A stretch of DNA of 64,000 bases, taken from contig CALCIE010000074.1 of NCBI GenBank assembly GCA_937907425.1, positions 1 through 64,000 of the forward strand, written 5' to 3'. This stretch comes from ZC4RG42 sp003242425 (GTDB lineage: Bacteria; Pseudomonadota; Gammaproteobacteria; Burkholderiales; SG8-39). The position numbers and the translations under genes are program-made. The notes under the pieces are model-generated. The model was not told where the DNA came from. It saw nothing but the letters and a program-made list of their open reading frames with translations, and did no database searches. Shown here piece after piece: positions 28,923 to 39,902 of the stretch (its first letter is position 1; each line of letters opens with the position of its first letter).

Positions 28923-30046
28923 ACGGCCTCATCGCCGCCGCCCGGCGGCTGGTCGTCAAAGTCGGCAGCGCACTGGTCACGCGCGACGGGCGGGGCGTCG
29001 ACACCGAAGCCATCGCCTTGTGGGCCGCCCAGATCGCCGCGCTGCGCACCGAGGGCCGTGATGTGCTGCTGGTGTCGAGCGGCGCCATCGCCGAAGGCAT
29101 GAAACGGCTGGGCTGGCAAAAGCGCCCGCACAGCATCCACGAGCTCCAAGCGGCCGCGGCCGTCGGGCAGATGGGCCTCGCGCAGGCCTACGAGAGCTCG
29201 TTCCGCGTACACGGCCTGCAGACGGCGCAGGTACTGCTCACGCATGCCGACCTCGCCGACCGCCAGCGTTATCTCAACGCCCGCTCGACCCTGCGCACGC
29301 TGCTGAAATTCGGCGTGGTGCCCGTCATCAACGAGAACGACACGGTGGTGACCGACGAGATCAAGTTCGGTGACAACGACACCCTCGCCGCGCTCGTCAC
29401 CAATCTGGTGGAGGCCGACGCGCTGATCATCCTGACCGACCAGGCCGGGCTCTACACCGCCGACCCGCGCAAGGACCCGTCCGCGGAACTGGTACGGGAA
29501 GCCCAGGCCGGCGATCCCAGACTGGAGACCATGGCGAGCGGCGCCGGCTCGGCCATCAGCCGCGGCGGCATGTTCACCAAGGTGCGGGCGGCTGCACGCG
29601 CGGCGCGCAGCGGCGCCCACACGGTGATCGCCTCTGGGCGCGAGCCCGAGGTGCTGACCCGGCTGGCGCGGGGCGAAGCGATCGGCACGCTGCTCTACGC
29701 CCAGCAGGAGCCGCTGGCCGCCCGCAAGCAGTGGCTGGCCGACCATGTGCAGCTCGGCGGCCGGCTGCTGCTCGATGCCGGCGCGGCCAAGGCCTTGCGC
29801 CAGGGCGGCAAGAGCCTGCTGCCCATCGGAGTGCGGGGTGTGGAAGGCGATTTCGAGCGCGGCGCGGTGGTCGCCTGCATCGACCCGGAAGGACGCGAAA
29901 TCGCCCGCGGGCTGGTGAACTACAGCGCCTACGAGTCGCGGCGCATCCTCGGCCGGCCCAGCCAGGAAATCGAATCCATCCTCGGCTACGTCGACGAAGC
30001 CGAGCTCATCCACCGCGACAACCTGGTGCTGACCGACGGCCGCTAA
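28919..30046 (+). CDS. proB: Glutamate 5-kinase
   Basis: ProB phosphorylates glutamate in the first step of proline synthesis and is feedback-inhibited by proline. The 375-residue protein has the amino acid kinase domain (VVKVGSALVTRDGRG, VSSGAIAEGMKRLGW, PVINENDTVVTDEIKFGDND, SRGGMFTKVRAA) and a C-terminal PUA domain (~residues 280-375). It overlaps obgE by 4 bp. proA is not in this window. The gene converges on the CNP1-like gene with a 4-bp overlap of the two ends. Confidence 0.96.
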   Translation: MNGLIAAARRLVVKVGSALVTRDGRGVDTEAIALWAAQIAALRTEGRDVLLVSSGAIAEGMKRLGWQKRPHSIHELQAAAAVGQMGLAQAYESSFRVHGLQTAQVLLTHADLADRQRYLNARSTLRTLLKFGVVPVINENDTVVTDEIKFGDNDTLAALVTNLVEADALIILTDQAGLYTADPRKDPSAELVREAQAGDPRLETMASGAGSAISRGGMFTKVRAAARAARSGAHTVIASGREPEVLTRLARGEAIGTLLYAQQEPLAARKQWLADHVQLGGRLLLDAGAAKALRQGGKSLLPIGVRGVEGDFERGAVVACIDPEGREIARGLVNYSAYESRRILGRPSQEIESILGYVDEAELIHRDNLVLTDGR

Positions 30047-30579
30047 TTGGTGGACTGGAATTGCCGCACCAGGGGGTGCGCCCCTTCGCGCAAGGCCTGC
30101 ACCCCCTCCTCGGCCGTGCGGATCGGCCCTTTGAGCGGGCACAGGAAGTTGACGTACAGGGTGCGGCGCGGCACGTCATAGGCGTACTGTTCCCATTGCG
30201 GATCGCGCGCCCGGGACCAGGAACCGTCCGGCTGGCCGAAGCCGTAAGTCTTGCGCTCGGCCGTCTTGCAGCGCACCCCCTCGTACATGATGTTGCGCGT
30301 GCCGGCATCGCCCTCGACCACCAGGGTGTAGCGCACCACCCCGTCCTCGCCGACCGAAACGGAATCGCCGTCGACGTAGAACCTCATCGAGGTCGGCCGG
30401 CCCGGATCGAAGGGCAGCAGCTTGTCCGCCGCAGGCAGCGCCGGGAACTCGACCGGCCGTTCCTGGGCGTACTCGAACTCTTCGGGCACGCGCCCGCGCG
30501 GGTCGTGGTCGAACAACGGAATCTGCGCCTGCGCCGCCGTGGCAAGCAGCGCGGCAAGGAAGAACAGTCTTTTGCGCAT
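30043..30579 (-). CDS. CNP1-like exported protein
   Basis: The 178-residue protein has a Sec signal peptide (MRKRLFFLAALLATAAQAQ) and a mature domain with EFEYAQERPVEFPALPAADK, SMRFYVDGDSVSVGEDGVVR and YTLVVEGDAGTRNIMYEGVR, plus two cysteines (VRCKTAE and NFLCPLKG) likely to form a disulfide. This matches the CNP1-like family first noted in Neisseria, whose role is unknown. It lies 37 bp downstream of rppH on the same strand, so the two may be co-transcribed. Confidence 0.82.
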   Translation of the reverse strand: MRKRLFFLAALLATAAQAQIPLFDHDPRGRVPEEFEYAQERPVEFPALPAADKLLPFDPGRPTSMRFYVDGDSVSVGEDGVVRYTLVVEGDAGTRNIMYEGVRCKTAERKTYGFGQPDGSWSRARDPQWEQYAYDVPRRTLYVNFLCPLKGPIRTAEEGVQALREGAHPLVRQFQSTN

Positions 30580-30616
30580 CGGAAACCGGAGCCGGACGGG
30601 AGGCGCCCGCTCCGCC

Positions 30617-31129
30617 TCAGATCTTCTCGGGTTGACGGGCAGGCGGACGGGTGGGCACGTGGTTCAGGTAACGGGCCAGCTCGGACAGGGCCTGGGCATA
30701 CACTTCCCGCTTGAATTCGATCACGTTGTCCAGCGGCGCCCAGTAATCGCTCCAGCGCCAGGCGTCGAACTCGGGATGATCGCTCGCGCGCAGGCACACG
30801 TCGCAATCGCGGCCGATCAGGCGCAGCAGATACCAGATCTGCTTCTGGCCGCGGTAAGTCCCGCGCCATTCACGCCTGATCCATTGTGTCGGCACATCGT
30901 AGCGCAGCCATCTGCGCGTCCGCCCGAGGATTTTCACATGGTGCGGTTCCAGTCCCGTTTCCTCGCGCAGTTCCCGGTACATCGCCTGTTCGGGCGTCTC
31001 ACCGTACTTGATACCGCCTTGCGGAAACTGCCAGGAATGCTCCTTGATCCGTTTGCCCCAGAAAACCTCGTTCTTGGCGTTGCACAGAATGATGCCGACG
31101 TTCGGACGATAGCCGTCGCGGTCGAGCAT
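30617..31129 (-). CDS. rppH: RNA pyrophosphohydrolase
   Basis: RppH removes pyrophosphate from the 5' end of triphosphorylated mRNA and so starts RNase E-dependent decay. The 170-residue protein starts MLDRDGYRPNVGIILCN and has the Nudix box GGIKYGETPEQAMYRELREE with TGL, preceded by SWQFPQ, the family hallmark. I chose the ATG at 31129 because it gives the canonical start; the frame extends 21 codons upstream without similarity. It is divergent from proS. Confidence 0.95.
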   Translation of the reverse strand: MLDRDGYRPNVGIILCNAKNEVFWGKRIKEHSWQFPQGGIKYGETPEQAMYRELREETGLEPHHVKILGRTRRWLRYDVPTQWIRREWRGTYRGQKQIWYLLRLIGRDCDVCLRASDHPEFDAWRWSDYWAPLDNVIEFKREVYAQALSELARYLNHVPTRPPARQPEKI

Positions 31130-31248
31130 ATTCAGCCTAGAAAGCAGTAGTCTGGAACGATTCTTCCACAATTCCCCCGGCATGGAAAGCAAAGCGGGCC
31201 GGGAAGCGGCACTGCGCTACAATCCCCGCCTTTTCCGGAGCTCCGTCG

Positions 31249-32991
31249 ATGCGCGTATCGCAGTTCTTTCTCAGCACTTTGAAAGAGGCGCCGGCCGACG
31301 CCGAGATCGTCAGCCATAAGCTGATGCTGCGGGCCGGCCTTATCCGTCGTCTGGCCGGTGGCATCTACACCTGGATGCCGCTCGGGCTGCGCGTGCTACG
31401 CAAGGTGGAAGCCATCATCCGCGAGGAGATGAACCGTGCCGGCGCCATCGAGCTGTTCATGCCGGCGGTGCAGCCCGCGGAGCTGTGGCAGGAATCGGGA
31501 CGCTGGCAGAAGTACGGTCCCGAACTGCTGCGGATCAAGGACCGCCACGACCGCGACTTCTGCATCGGCCCGACACACGAGGAAGTGATCACCGACCTCG
31601 TCCGGCGGGAAGTGAAGAGCTACCGGCAACTGCCGCTCAACTTCTATCAGATCCAGACCAAGTTCCGCGACGAGATCCGGCCGCGCTTCGGCGTGATGCG
31701 GGGCCGCGAGTTCATCATGAAGGACGCGTACTCCTTCCATGCCACCTACGAGGATCTGCAGCGCGAGTACGCGAACATGTACGAGACCTACACCCGCATC
31801 TTCACGCGCCTGGGGCTGAAGTTCCGCGCCGTGGCGGCGGATACGGGTTCGATCGGCGGCACCGGCTCGCACGAATTCCACGTGCTCGCCGACTCGGGCG
31901 AGGACGCGATCGCCTTCTGTCCGGATTCCGACTACGCCGCCAACGTCGAACTGGCCGAAGCGCGCGCGCCGGAGACGCCGCGCGCCGCGCCGGCCGAAGC
32001 GATGAGCAAGGTGCCCACGCCCGGCAAGACGCGCTGCGAGGACGTGGCCGAACTGCTCGGTCTGCCGCTCGAACGCACCGTCAAAGCCATCGCCGTGATG
32101 CACGACGACGACTTCGTGCTGCTGCTCCTGCGCGGCGATCACGAGCTGAACGAGATCAAGGTGCAGAAACTGCCGGGGCTCGATCCCTTCCGCTTCGCCA
32201 CCGACGCGGAAATCGAGCGGCATCTGGGCTGCAAGCCCGGCTACATCGGCCCGGTCGGCATCGATCCCAAGATCCGCGTCGTCGCCGACCGCAGCGTGGC
32301 GGTGATGAGCGATTTCGTCTGCGGCGCGAACGAGGAAGGCTTCCACCTGCGCGGCGTGAACTTCGGCCGTGATCTGCCCGAACCGGAAGTCGCCGACATC
32401 CGCAAGGTCGTGGCAGGCGATCCCAGCCCTGATGGCAAGGGCAAGCTCCAGATCGTGCGCGGCATCGAGGTCGGCCACATCTTCCAGTTGCGCACCAACT
32501 ACAGCGCCAAGATGCAGGCAGTCTTCCTCGACCAGGAAGGCAAGCAGCGGCCCTTCGAAATGGGCTGCTACGGCATCGGCGTGACGCGCATCGTCGGCGC
32601 GGCGATCGAACAGAACCACGACGAGCGCGGCATCATCTTCCCCGACCCGATCGCGCCCTTCCAGCTGGCGATCGTGCCGGTGGGCTATCACAAGAGCGCC
32701 GCCGTGCGCGAGGCGGCGGACCGGCTCTACGAGGTGCTGCGTGCCGCAGGAATCGACGTGCTGATCGACGACCGCGACGAACGCCCCGGGGTGATGTTCG
32801 CCGACATGGAACTAATTGGCATTCCCCACCGGGTAGTGGTTGGAGAGCGCGGGCTCAAGGATGGCAAAATCGAGTACCAGGCGCGCCGCGACCAGGCGGC
32901 GCAGACCGTAGAACTCGAACAAGCCTTGGCCTTCCTGCAAGAGCGTCTATGCCCGGGGAACACGCAAGACTTGCAGTCGCCATCGCGCTGA
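31249..32991 (+). CDS. proS: Prolyl-tRNA synthetase, bacterial type with editing domain
   Basis: The 580-residue class II synthetase begins MRVSQFFLSTLKEAPADAEI and shows motif 1 (MNRAGAIELFMPAVQPAELW), motif 2 (FRDEIRPRFGVMRGREFIMK) and motif 3 (CYGIGVTRIVGAAIEQ). Residues ~225-400 are the INS/YbaK-like domain (VKAIAVMHDDDFVLLLLRGD) that hydrolyses Ala-tRNA-Pro. The C-terminal anticodon domain follows. Its last 43 bp overlap the start of the lytic transglycosylase gene in another frame. Confidence 0.97.
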   Translation: MRVSQFFLSTLKEAPADAEIVSHKLMLRAGLIRRLAGGIYTWMPLGLRVLRKVEAIIREEMNRAGAIELFMPAVQPAELWQESGRWQKYGPELLRIKDRHDRDFCIGPTHEEVITDLVRREVKSYRQLPLNFYQIQTKFRDEIRPRFGVMRGREFIMKDAYSFHATYEDLQREYANMYETYTRIFTRLGLKFRAVAADTGSIGGTGSHEFHVLADSGEDAIAFCPDSDYAANVELAEARAPETPRAAPAEAMSKVPTPGKTRCEDVAELLGLPLERTVKAIAVMHDDDFVLLLLRGDHELNEIKVQKLPGLDPFRFATDAEIERHLGCKPGYIGPVGIDPKIRVVADRSVAVMSDFVCGANEEGFHLRGVNFGRDLPEPEVADIRKVVAGDPSPDGKGKLQIVRGIEVGHIFQLRTNYSAKMQAVFLDQEGKQRPFEMGCYGIGVTRIVGAAIEQNHDERGIIFPDPIAPFQLAIVPVGYHKSAAVREAADRLYEVLRAAGIDVLIDDRDERPGVMFADMELIGIPHRVVVGERGLKDGKIEYQARRDQAAQTVELEQALAFLQERLCPGNTQDLQSPSR

Positions 32992-33563
32992 TCGCCAGTC
33001 TGCACGCGCCGGCCGCGTGGGCCGGCGCCCAAATGTACGAACCGCTGTCGGCGAGCGTGCGCTCGGCGCTGTCGCGTTCGATCAATCACGAGACCAGCGT
33101 GCGTCTGGCGTTCGCCAACCCGGAGGACGGTTACCGCTGGCTCGCCACCATGTCCAGGCGGCTGGAGAAGCGCATCCCCGATGCCGCCTTCCGCGAAGAG
33201 CTGCTGAAGACGGTGCACTACGAGGCCACGCGCGCGGGGCTCGATCCGCAATTGGTCCTCGGTGTCATCCAGGTGGAAAGCGGCTTTCGCCAGTACGCCG
33301 TCTCACATGCCGGCGCGCGCGGGTTGATGCAGGTGATGCCTTTCTGGGTGGAGCTGATCGGCAGCAAGGAACACAATCTCTTCCATGTGCGGACGAATCT
33401 CCGGTACGGCTGCACCATCCTGCGCCACTACCTGGACATTGAGAACGGCAATCTCTTCCGCGCGCTCGGCCGCTACAACGGCAGCCTCGGCCGGCCCGAA
33501 TACCCGAACCGGGTGATCGAGGCCTGGCGCAAGATGTTCCGCTACGACGGCGCGCTGATCTGA
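32949..33563 (+). CDS. Periplasmic lytic transglycosylase (SLT domain)
   Basis: The 204-residue protein has a signal peptide (LAVAIALIASLHAPAAWAGA, cleavage near residue 26) and an SLT domain with catalytic Glu110 in LGVIQVESGFRQYAVSHAGA, then RGLMQVMPFW, RTNLRYGCTILRHYL and LGRYNGSLGRPEYPNRV. It should cleave peptidoglycan in the periplasm. The start overlaps proS by 43 bp, so the two genes are probably coupled; this proS-SLT pairing recurs in betaproteobacteria. It converges on pyrF with 7 bp between stops. Confidence 0.9.
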   Translation: MPGEHARLAVAIALIASLHAPAAWAGAQMYEPLSASVRSALSRSINHETSVRLAFANPEDGYRWLATMSRRLEKRIPDAAFREELLKTVHYEATRAGLDPQLVLGVIQVESGFRQYAVSHAGARGLMQVMPFWVELIGSKEHNLFHVRTNLRYGCTILRHYLDIENGNLFRALGRYNGSLGRPEYPNRVIEAWRKMFRYDGALI

Positions 33564-33570
33564 GCGGGGA

Positions 33571-34299
33571 TCAGGCAGCGAACGTGGCCGCGATCGTCGC
33601 CTGGATGCGCTCCGCCGCGGCGCGCGGATCGGCTGCCTGCCGGATCGGCCGGCCCACTACGATGTAATCGGCGCCGTTGCGGAAAGCCTGCGCGACGTCG
33701 ACGGTGCGTTTCTGATCGTCCACAGGCCGGTTCTCCACCGGGCGGATACCGGGCGTCACCACCATCACCCGCTCACCCAGTTCCTGTTTCAGCATCGGCG
33801 CTTCCAGCCCGCTGGAGATGACGCCGTCGCAGCCTGCCTCGAGCGCACGCCGGGCACGCGACAGCACCAGTTTCTCGACATCGCAGTCGAAGCCGAGATC
33901 TTGCAGATCGCCCCGATCCAGACTCGTCAGTACCGTCACCGCGAGGATCTTGACGTCGCCCTTGTCGGCGCCCGCGGCTTCCATGATCGCCTGGTTGCCG
34001 TGCACGGTCGCAAACGTCACGCCGCGGTCGCGCAGCCCGCGCACCGCGCTGCGCACGGTTTCCGGCACGTCGAAGAACTTGAGATCGACGAACACCTTCT
34101 TGTCCGCTTTCACCAGGCGGTCCAGCAGCTCGAAATAGCGGCCGGACATGAGCAGCTCCAGTCCGAGCTTGTAGAAGTGCACGCTGTCGCCGAGCGTGTC
34201 GATCAGCGCCTGCGCGGCGTCGATGTTGGGCACATCGAGCGCGACGATCAGTCGTTCGTGTGCGGGAATGGGTTTGGCGGAAAGTAAGGCGCGTTCCAT
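33571..34299 (-). CDS. pyrF: Orotidine 5'-phosphate decarboxylase
   Basis: PyrF makes UMP in the last step of pyrimidine synthesis. The 242-residue TIM barrel has RLIVALDVPNIDAAQALIDT, the catalytic Asp-Lys-x-x-Asp pattern in KVFVDLKFFDVPETV, and the C-terminal phosphate loop ADYIVVGRPIRQAADPRAAA. The reading frame runs far upstream through the next gene, but the ATG at 34299 gives family length. On the minus strand a TAAAAT lies about 40 bp upstream and may be a -10 box. Confidence 0.95.
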   Translation of the reverse strand: MERALLSAKPIPAHERLIVALDVPNIDAAQALIDTLGDSVHFYKLGLELLMSGRYFELLDRLVKADKKVFVDLKFFDVPETVRSAVRGLRDRGVTFATVHGNQAIMEAAGADKGDVKILAVTVLTSLDRGDLQDLGFDCDVEKLVLSRARRALEAGCDGVISSGLEAPMLKQELGERVMVVTPGIRPVENRPVDDQKRTVDVAQAFRNGADYIVVGRPIRQAADPRAAAERIQATIAATFAA

Positions 34300-34584
34300 G
34301 ACCGGGTCCCATGCTGCAATGCCGCGAACGGCGGCTGCTAATTTTACCGCTCCGCAGCCTGCTCCGCTTTTACGCGGGCAACAATTGCCGCTTCTTCGTC
34401 GGCCGCTCGTCGAAAAATCGCCTCGCCGACGCGTCCGCGGACCGCAGAAGCGGATTGTCGTGATAGTTGTCACAGCGGACGAGTCCGGTGTGCATTGTTT
34501 TAGCGCGGAACATCGTGGTATGCAGTCTCCCATAAGTTCGGGCGAAGCTGCTTGACGGCCTAGACCAAAACACCAAGGAGCCGA

Positions 34585-36096
34585 ATGTTGTTGCATCTCA
34601 GTGTGCCGCCCCAGGGAGAGCGGGACGAAGACCGCCCCGTGCCCGAACCGCAACAGGTCGCGAAATGGCTTTCGCAATTGCGCTCGCAACCGGCTCAGAA
34701 GCGGGCGCGCCAGATCATCGCTTTTCTCGGCCCGCTCAACCGCAGACGGATGCGGGTCGCGTTGCGCCAGAGCATCGGCGAGCTCGTCCTGACGGAAGCC
34801 AGACCGGTGGTGGCTGAACTCGGCACCGTGCTCGACGACGGTACGGTGCCGCTCGACCAGGATGCGCGGTCGAACGTCCAGCTCGCCGATCAGCTGTTGA
34901 AAGAGCTGGCCTACACGTACAAGCTGCTCCTGGTGGAACAGGCGCGACGGCTGTTCGGCCTGGCGTCCAGCGGCCGCGCGCAACTGCCCGCGATCCGGGC
35001 GATGCAACTGTTGGCCGAACGGCTGGTGCTCAGCTACCGCATGTACGCCATGCCGCCCCAGGGGGTCTGGCTGGAGCTGCACACGCTCTACCATTTCGCC
35101 TTGCGCAGGGGGTTCGCGCAAAAGAGCATCGACGGCGAGGACGATACGCCGCTGTCCGTTTATCGCGACGCCCTGCTGCTCGCCTTCGCCGAACCCTTGA
35201 CGCTGATGCGCGGCGATCTCGACCGGGTGCGGACCTGGATCGCGCTTTACGGCCAACACGCCCAGCTCTCGGCGGTGCACAGGCAGCAGGCCGCCGAAGG
35301 TCTGTTCGTGGTGAAGAATCAACGCGACCTGCCGGGCTATGCGTTGCTGAAGCGGCATCAGCCCCCGCCTCAGCCGCACGATTCGCTGCTCAACACGAGT
35401 CCCCTGTCCGAGCTGCTGGTCGAACAGTTGCAGCGGCTGCAAGCCGGCGCGACGCTCAAGGAGCTGGGATTGCCCGAAACCATCGGCACCTTCGGCCTGG
35501 AGGATCTGCTCACGCGTCTGGCGCGCCAGTGGGGCAACGTGCCCGGACGGCGCTACGAACGCCTGCGCACGCATACACGCGTATGCGTGCACGTCGGCAT
35601 CGCGGACATCTGGCAGTTCCTCAACGGCCACATGCCGGCCCGCAGCGCAGACTCGCAATGGATCATCACCAATGAAAGTCCCGGCGGTTTTGCCCTGGTG
35701 CACGAAAATGGGCCGCTCGAACCCCTGCGCGTCGGCGAGGTCATCGGCATCCGTTCGCAACGCGACGACAACTGCCACATCTGCGTGGTGCGCTGGCTGC
35801 GCACCAACGGCGCCCGCCGTATCGAACTGGGCGTCGAGGAGATCTCGCCGTCGGCACGGGCGGCCTCGATCCGCAAGCTGCGCGACGCTACGGCGCGCAA
35901 CCCCGAGCCCGTGCTGTTGCTGCCGGAAATGCGGGCGTTCGACCGTGCGCCGGCGATCGTCGCTTCGCACGTCCCCCTGGACGTGACCTGCGAAATCCAT
36001 GTAGGCGATCTGCAATCGCGGCTGCAAGTCAAGCCCACGCAGCTGCTGGAGCGCACGGTGAGCATGCAGATGCTCGGCTTCAAGACCGTGGATTAG
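34585..36096 (+). CDS. PilZ-domain protein, putative cyclic di-GMP effector
   Basis: The 503-residue soluble protein has no signal peptide or clear membrane helix. Residues ~1-330 are a helical region (QVAKWLSQLRSQPAQKRARQ, then LVEQARRLFGLASSGRA) I cannot assign. The C-terminal ~150 residues look like PilZ: arginines in GRRYERLRTHTRVCVHVG and the NxSxxG motif in WIITNESPGGFAL, about 50 residues further on. PilZ domains bind cyclic di-GMP through these two motifs. It likely links the second messenger to motility or surface behaviour, but the output is unknown. It overlaps the YihY-type gene at its 3' end by 17 bp (convergent). Confidence 0.7.
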   Translation: MLLHLSVPPQGERDEDRPVPEPQQVAKWLSQLRSQPAQKRARQIIAFLGPLNRRRMRVALRQSIGELVLTEARPVVAELGTVLDDGTVPLDQDARSNVQLADQLLKELAYTYKLLLVEQARRLFGLASSGRAQLPAIRAMQLLAERLVLSYRMYAMPPQGVWLELHTLYHFALRRGFAQKSIDGEDDTPLSVYRDALLLAFAEPLTLMRGDLDRVRTWIALYGQHAQLSAVHRQQAAEGLFVVKNQRDLPGYALLKRHQPPPQPHDSLLNTSPLSELLVEQLQRLQAGATLKELGLPETIGTFGLEDLLTRLARQWGNVPGRRYERLRTHTRVCVHVGIADIWQFLNGHMPARSADSQWIITNESPGGFALVHENGPLEPLRVGEVIGIRSQRDDNCHICVVRWLRTNGARRIELGVEEISPSARAASIRKLRDATARNPEPVLLLPEMRAFDRAPAIVASHVPLDVTCEIHVGDLQSRLQVKPTQLLERTVSMQMLGFKTVD

Positions 36097-37291
36097 CTGC
36101 CGCCGGCGTCTGTTCGAGTGCGCTGAGCGGCACGTCGAGCGCCGCGGCGGTGGCGCGCCGGGCATGCGCCACCCAGGGATCGTCGTCCGCGCCGTGCATC
36201 AGCACGCGTTCGCACACCTGCGCCACTGTGACGGCATTGGGATCGCAGCTGAGCGCCCAACGCTCGCCGCCGGAGGCGCGCACGATCACGCCCTCGCGGC
36301 TCAACCCTTCCAGCAGCGATTCGAGCGCCGGCACCGCGACGCGCGCACGCTCGGCGATCACCCTTCCTTCCAGCGTCTTCCGCTCGCGTTGGGCCTGAAC
36401 CAGTACGCGCAGGATCGCCAGCAGCGCGCGCAGACGCTCGCCCAGGCCAGGCTCTTCGCGGTCCCACATGCGGGCCGGATGGCTGCGCCATTCGGGCAGC
36501 GTCGCCGCGAGCACGGCGCCCCAGAGCACGACCAGCCACGAAAGGTAGATCCACAGCAGGAAGATGGGGATGGCCGCGAACGTGCCGTAGATCAGCGTGT
36601 AGGTCGGGAATTTGGCGATGTAGAGCGCGAAGCCGCGCTTCATGATTTCGAACAGCAACGCTGCGCACAGGCCGCCGATGAGCGCGTCACGGGTCGCGAC
36701 CAGCCGGTTGGGCACGACCTTGTAGAGCGAACTGAAAGCCGCGGCGGTGAGCGCAAAAGGCACCACGTCGAACAGGAAGGATTTGACCTGCCCCAGGACC
36801 GCCGGCTGCGTGAGCAGATAAGAGGTCAGCGACAGGCTGGCGCCGATGAGCAAGGGTCCGAGCGTCAGCACGCCCCAATAGGTCAGGATGCGCAGCGTGA
36901 GCGGGCGCTTGCGCCGCACGGCGAAGATCTGCTGCAGCGCGCCGTCGATGGTCTGCATCAGCAGCACGGCGGTGATGCCGAGGAAAATGATACCCAGCGC
37001 CGTCAGCCGCCCCGCGCTGCGCGTGAACTGTTCGAGGTGGGTGGCGACGATCTGTTCCACCGTCGGCGGCAGCATGGCGCGGGAGATGAAATCGTTGATG
37101 CTGCCCGCGAAGCTCTCGAACGCAGGAAAGGCCGAGAACACCGCCAGGCCGATGGTGACCAGCGGCACCAGGGCGAGCAGTGTGGTGTAGGCCAGGCTCG
37201 CCGCCAGCTTGAACGCGTCGGCGAGTACGAAGCGGTGTGCCGTTTCGGCCATGAACCCGCCAAAACGACGGATGAGCTGGGGCAACGGCAT
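36080..37291 (-). CDS. YihY/BrkB-family membrane protein
   Basis: The 403-residue protein has six membrane helices over residues ~25-275 and the family blocks LAASLAYTTLLALVPLVTIG and LIYGTFAAIPIFLLWIYLSW. The C-terminal ~130 residues are cytoplasmic and winged-helix-like. The family was once called RNase BN by mistake and its role is unknown. Its end overlaps the PilZ-domain gene by 17 bp, convergently; upstream it is divergent from the WrbA-type gene. Confidence 0.88.
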   Translation of the reverse strand: MPLPQLIRRFGGFMAETAHRFVLADAFKLAASLAYTTLLALVPLVTIGLAVFSAFPAFESFAGSINDFISRAMLPPTVEQIVATHLEQFTRSAGRLTALGIIFLGITAVLLMQTIDGALQQIFAVRRKRPLTLRILTYWGVLTLGPLLIGASLSLTSYLLTQPAVLGQVKSFLFDVVPFALTAAAFSSLYKVVPNRLVATRDALIGGLCAALLFEIMKRGFALYIAKFPTYTLIYGTFAAIPIFLLWIYLSWLVVLWGAVLAATLPEWRSHPARMWDREEPGLGERLRALLAILRVLVQAQRERKTLEGRVIAERARVAVPALESLLEGLSREGVIVRASGGERWALSCDPNAVTVAQVCERVLMHGADDDPWVAHARRATAAALDVPLSALEQTPAAANPRS

Positions 37292-37373
37292 GTACGCCGG
37301 TCCTCTTCAAGCGCCGCGATGCGCGCGGATGCGCGCCCGTATAATAGCAACGCCTTTTCCCGCTCCGATCCCC

Positions 37374-37967
37374 ATGGCCGATATCCTCGTTCTTTACTAC
37401 AGCCGCTACGGCGCCGTACGCGAAATGGCGCAATGGGTCGCGCACGGGGTGGAACGGGTGCCCGGCGCCCGGGCGCGCCTGCGCACCGTGCCCAAGGTGT
37501 CGACGGTGTGCGAGGCGACCGAACCCGACATCCCGGACCAAGGCGCGCCTTACTGCGAGCTCGATGATCTGCGCGAATGCGCCGGGCTCGCCCTCGGCAG
37601 TCCCACGCGCTTCGGCAACATGGCGGCGGCGATGAAGTATTTCTGGGACGGGACGGGTACGCTGTGGGCGCAAGGCGCGCTGGCCGGCAAGCCGGCCGCG
37701 GTGTTCTCCTCCACCGCCAGCCTGCACGGCGGCCAGGAAACCACGCTCGTCTCCATGATGCTGCCGCTTCTGCATCACGGCATGCTGATCGTGGGCCTGC
37801 CCTACACCGAAAGCGCGCTGAGCACCACCGCCAGCGGCGGCACGCCCTACGGCCCGACCCATGTAGCGGGCAGCGAATCCAACCGGCCCGTCGACGAGAC
37901 GGAAAAAGCCTTGTGCATCGCGCTCGGCAAGCGCCTGGCTGAAGTCGCGCTGAAGCTGCAGCGATGA
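37374..37967 (+). CDS. wrbA: NAD(P)H:quinone oxidoreductase, WrbA family
   Basis: The 197-residue flavodoxin-fold enzyme has the FMN phosphate loop LYYSRYGAVREMAQ, the LGSPTRFGNMAAAMKYFWDG block and SSTASLHGGQETTL typical of WrbA. It performs two-electron reduction of quinones in the cytoplasm. A TATAAT (37340-37345) lies 28 bp upstream of the ATG, though I see no good -35 box. The stop overlaps the DUF2069 gene start by 4 bp (atga). Confidence 0.92.
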   Translation: MADILVLYYSRYGAVREMAQWVAHGVERVPGARARLRTVPKVSTVCEATEPDIPDQGAPYCELDDLRECAGLALGSPTRFGNMAAAMKYFWDGTGTLWAQGALAGKPAAVFSSTASLHGGQETTLVSMMLPLLHHGMLIVGLPYTESALSTTASGGTPYGPTHVAGSESNRPVDETEKALCIALGKRLAEVALKLQR

Positions 37968-38341
37968 GCGAGACGCCCGCCGCCGCGCCGCCGCGCGCCC
38001 TGTACTACGGCGCGCTGGGCAGTCTGCTGCTGCTCATCGCACTGTGCCTGGCGTGGGAAATCTGGCTCGCGCCCTTGCGGCCGGGCGGCTCCTGGCTGAT
38101 GTTGAAGGCCCTGCCCTTGCTATGGCCCTTGTTCGGGCTGCTGCGCGGGCGGCGCCGAACCTTCCAGTGGTCGTCCTTCCTAATCCTCGCCTACTTCACC
38201 GAAGGCGTCACCCGCGCGTGGTCGGATACGGGGCTGTCGAGCCGGCTGGCGCTGGCCGAAGCCGCTTTGTCGGTGGTGTTCTTCTTGTGCGTGATCTACG
38301 CCGCGCGCGCCCTGGGGCCGAAGCGCGCACGGCGGTCCTGA
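37964..38341 (+). CDS. DUF2069 membrane protein
   Basis: The 125-residue protein has four predicted membrane helices (YYGALGSLLLLIALCLAWEI; LKALPLLWPLFGLL; FLILAYFTEGVTRAW; LALAEAALSVVFFLCVIYAA). The FTEGVTRAWSD segment is the family hallmark. Function is unknown. It is coupled to the WrbA-type gene by a 4-bp overlap, a pairing that recurs in betaproteobacteria, and converges on leuA. Confidence 0.88.
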   Translation: MSETPAAAPPRALYYGALGSLLLLIALCLAWEIWLAPLRPGGSWLMLKALPLLWPLFGLLRGRRRTFQWSSFLILAYFTEGVTRAWSDTGLSSRLALAEAALSVVFFLCVIYAARALGPKRARRS

Positions 38342-38344
38342 AGC

Positions 38345-39892
<1,548 letters not shown>

Positions 39893-39902
39893 GTTGCACC
39901 TC

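Noticed and set aside
34300..36165. The upstream part of the long minus-strand frame that ends in pyrF
   Set aside because: Only the last 242 codons are pyrF. The rest is antisense to the PilZ-domain gene and reads as low-complexity shadow sequence.
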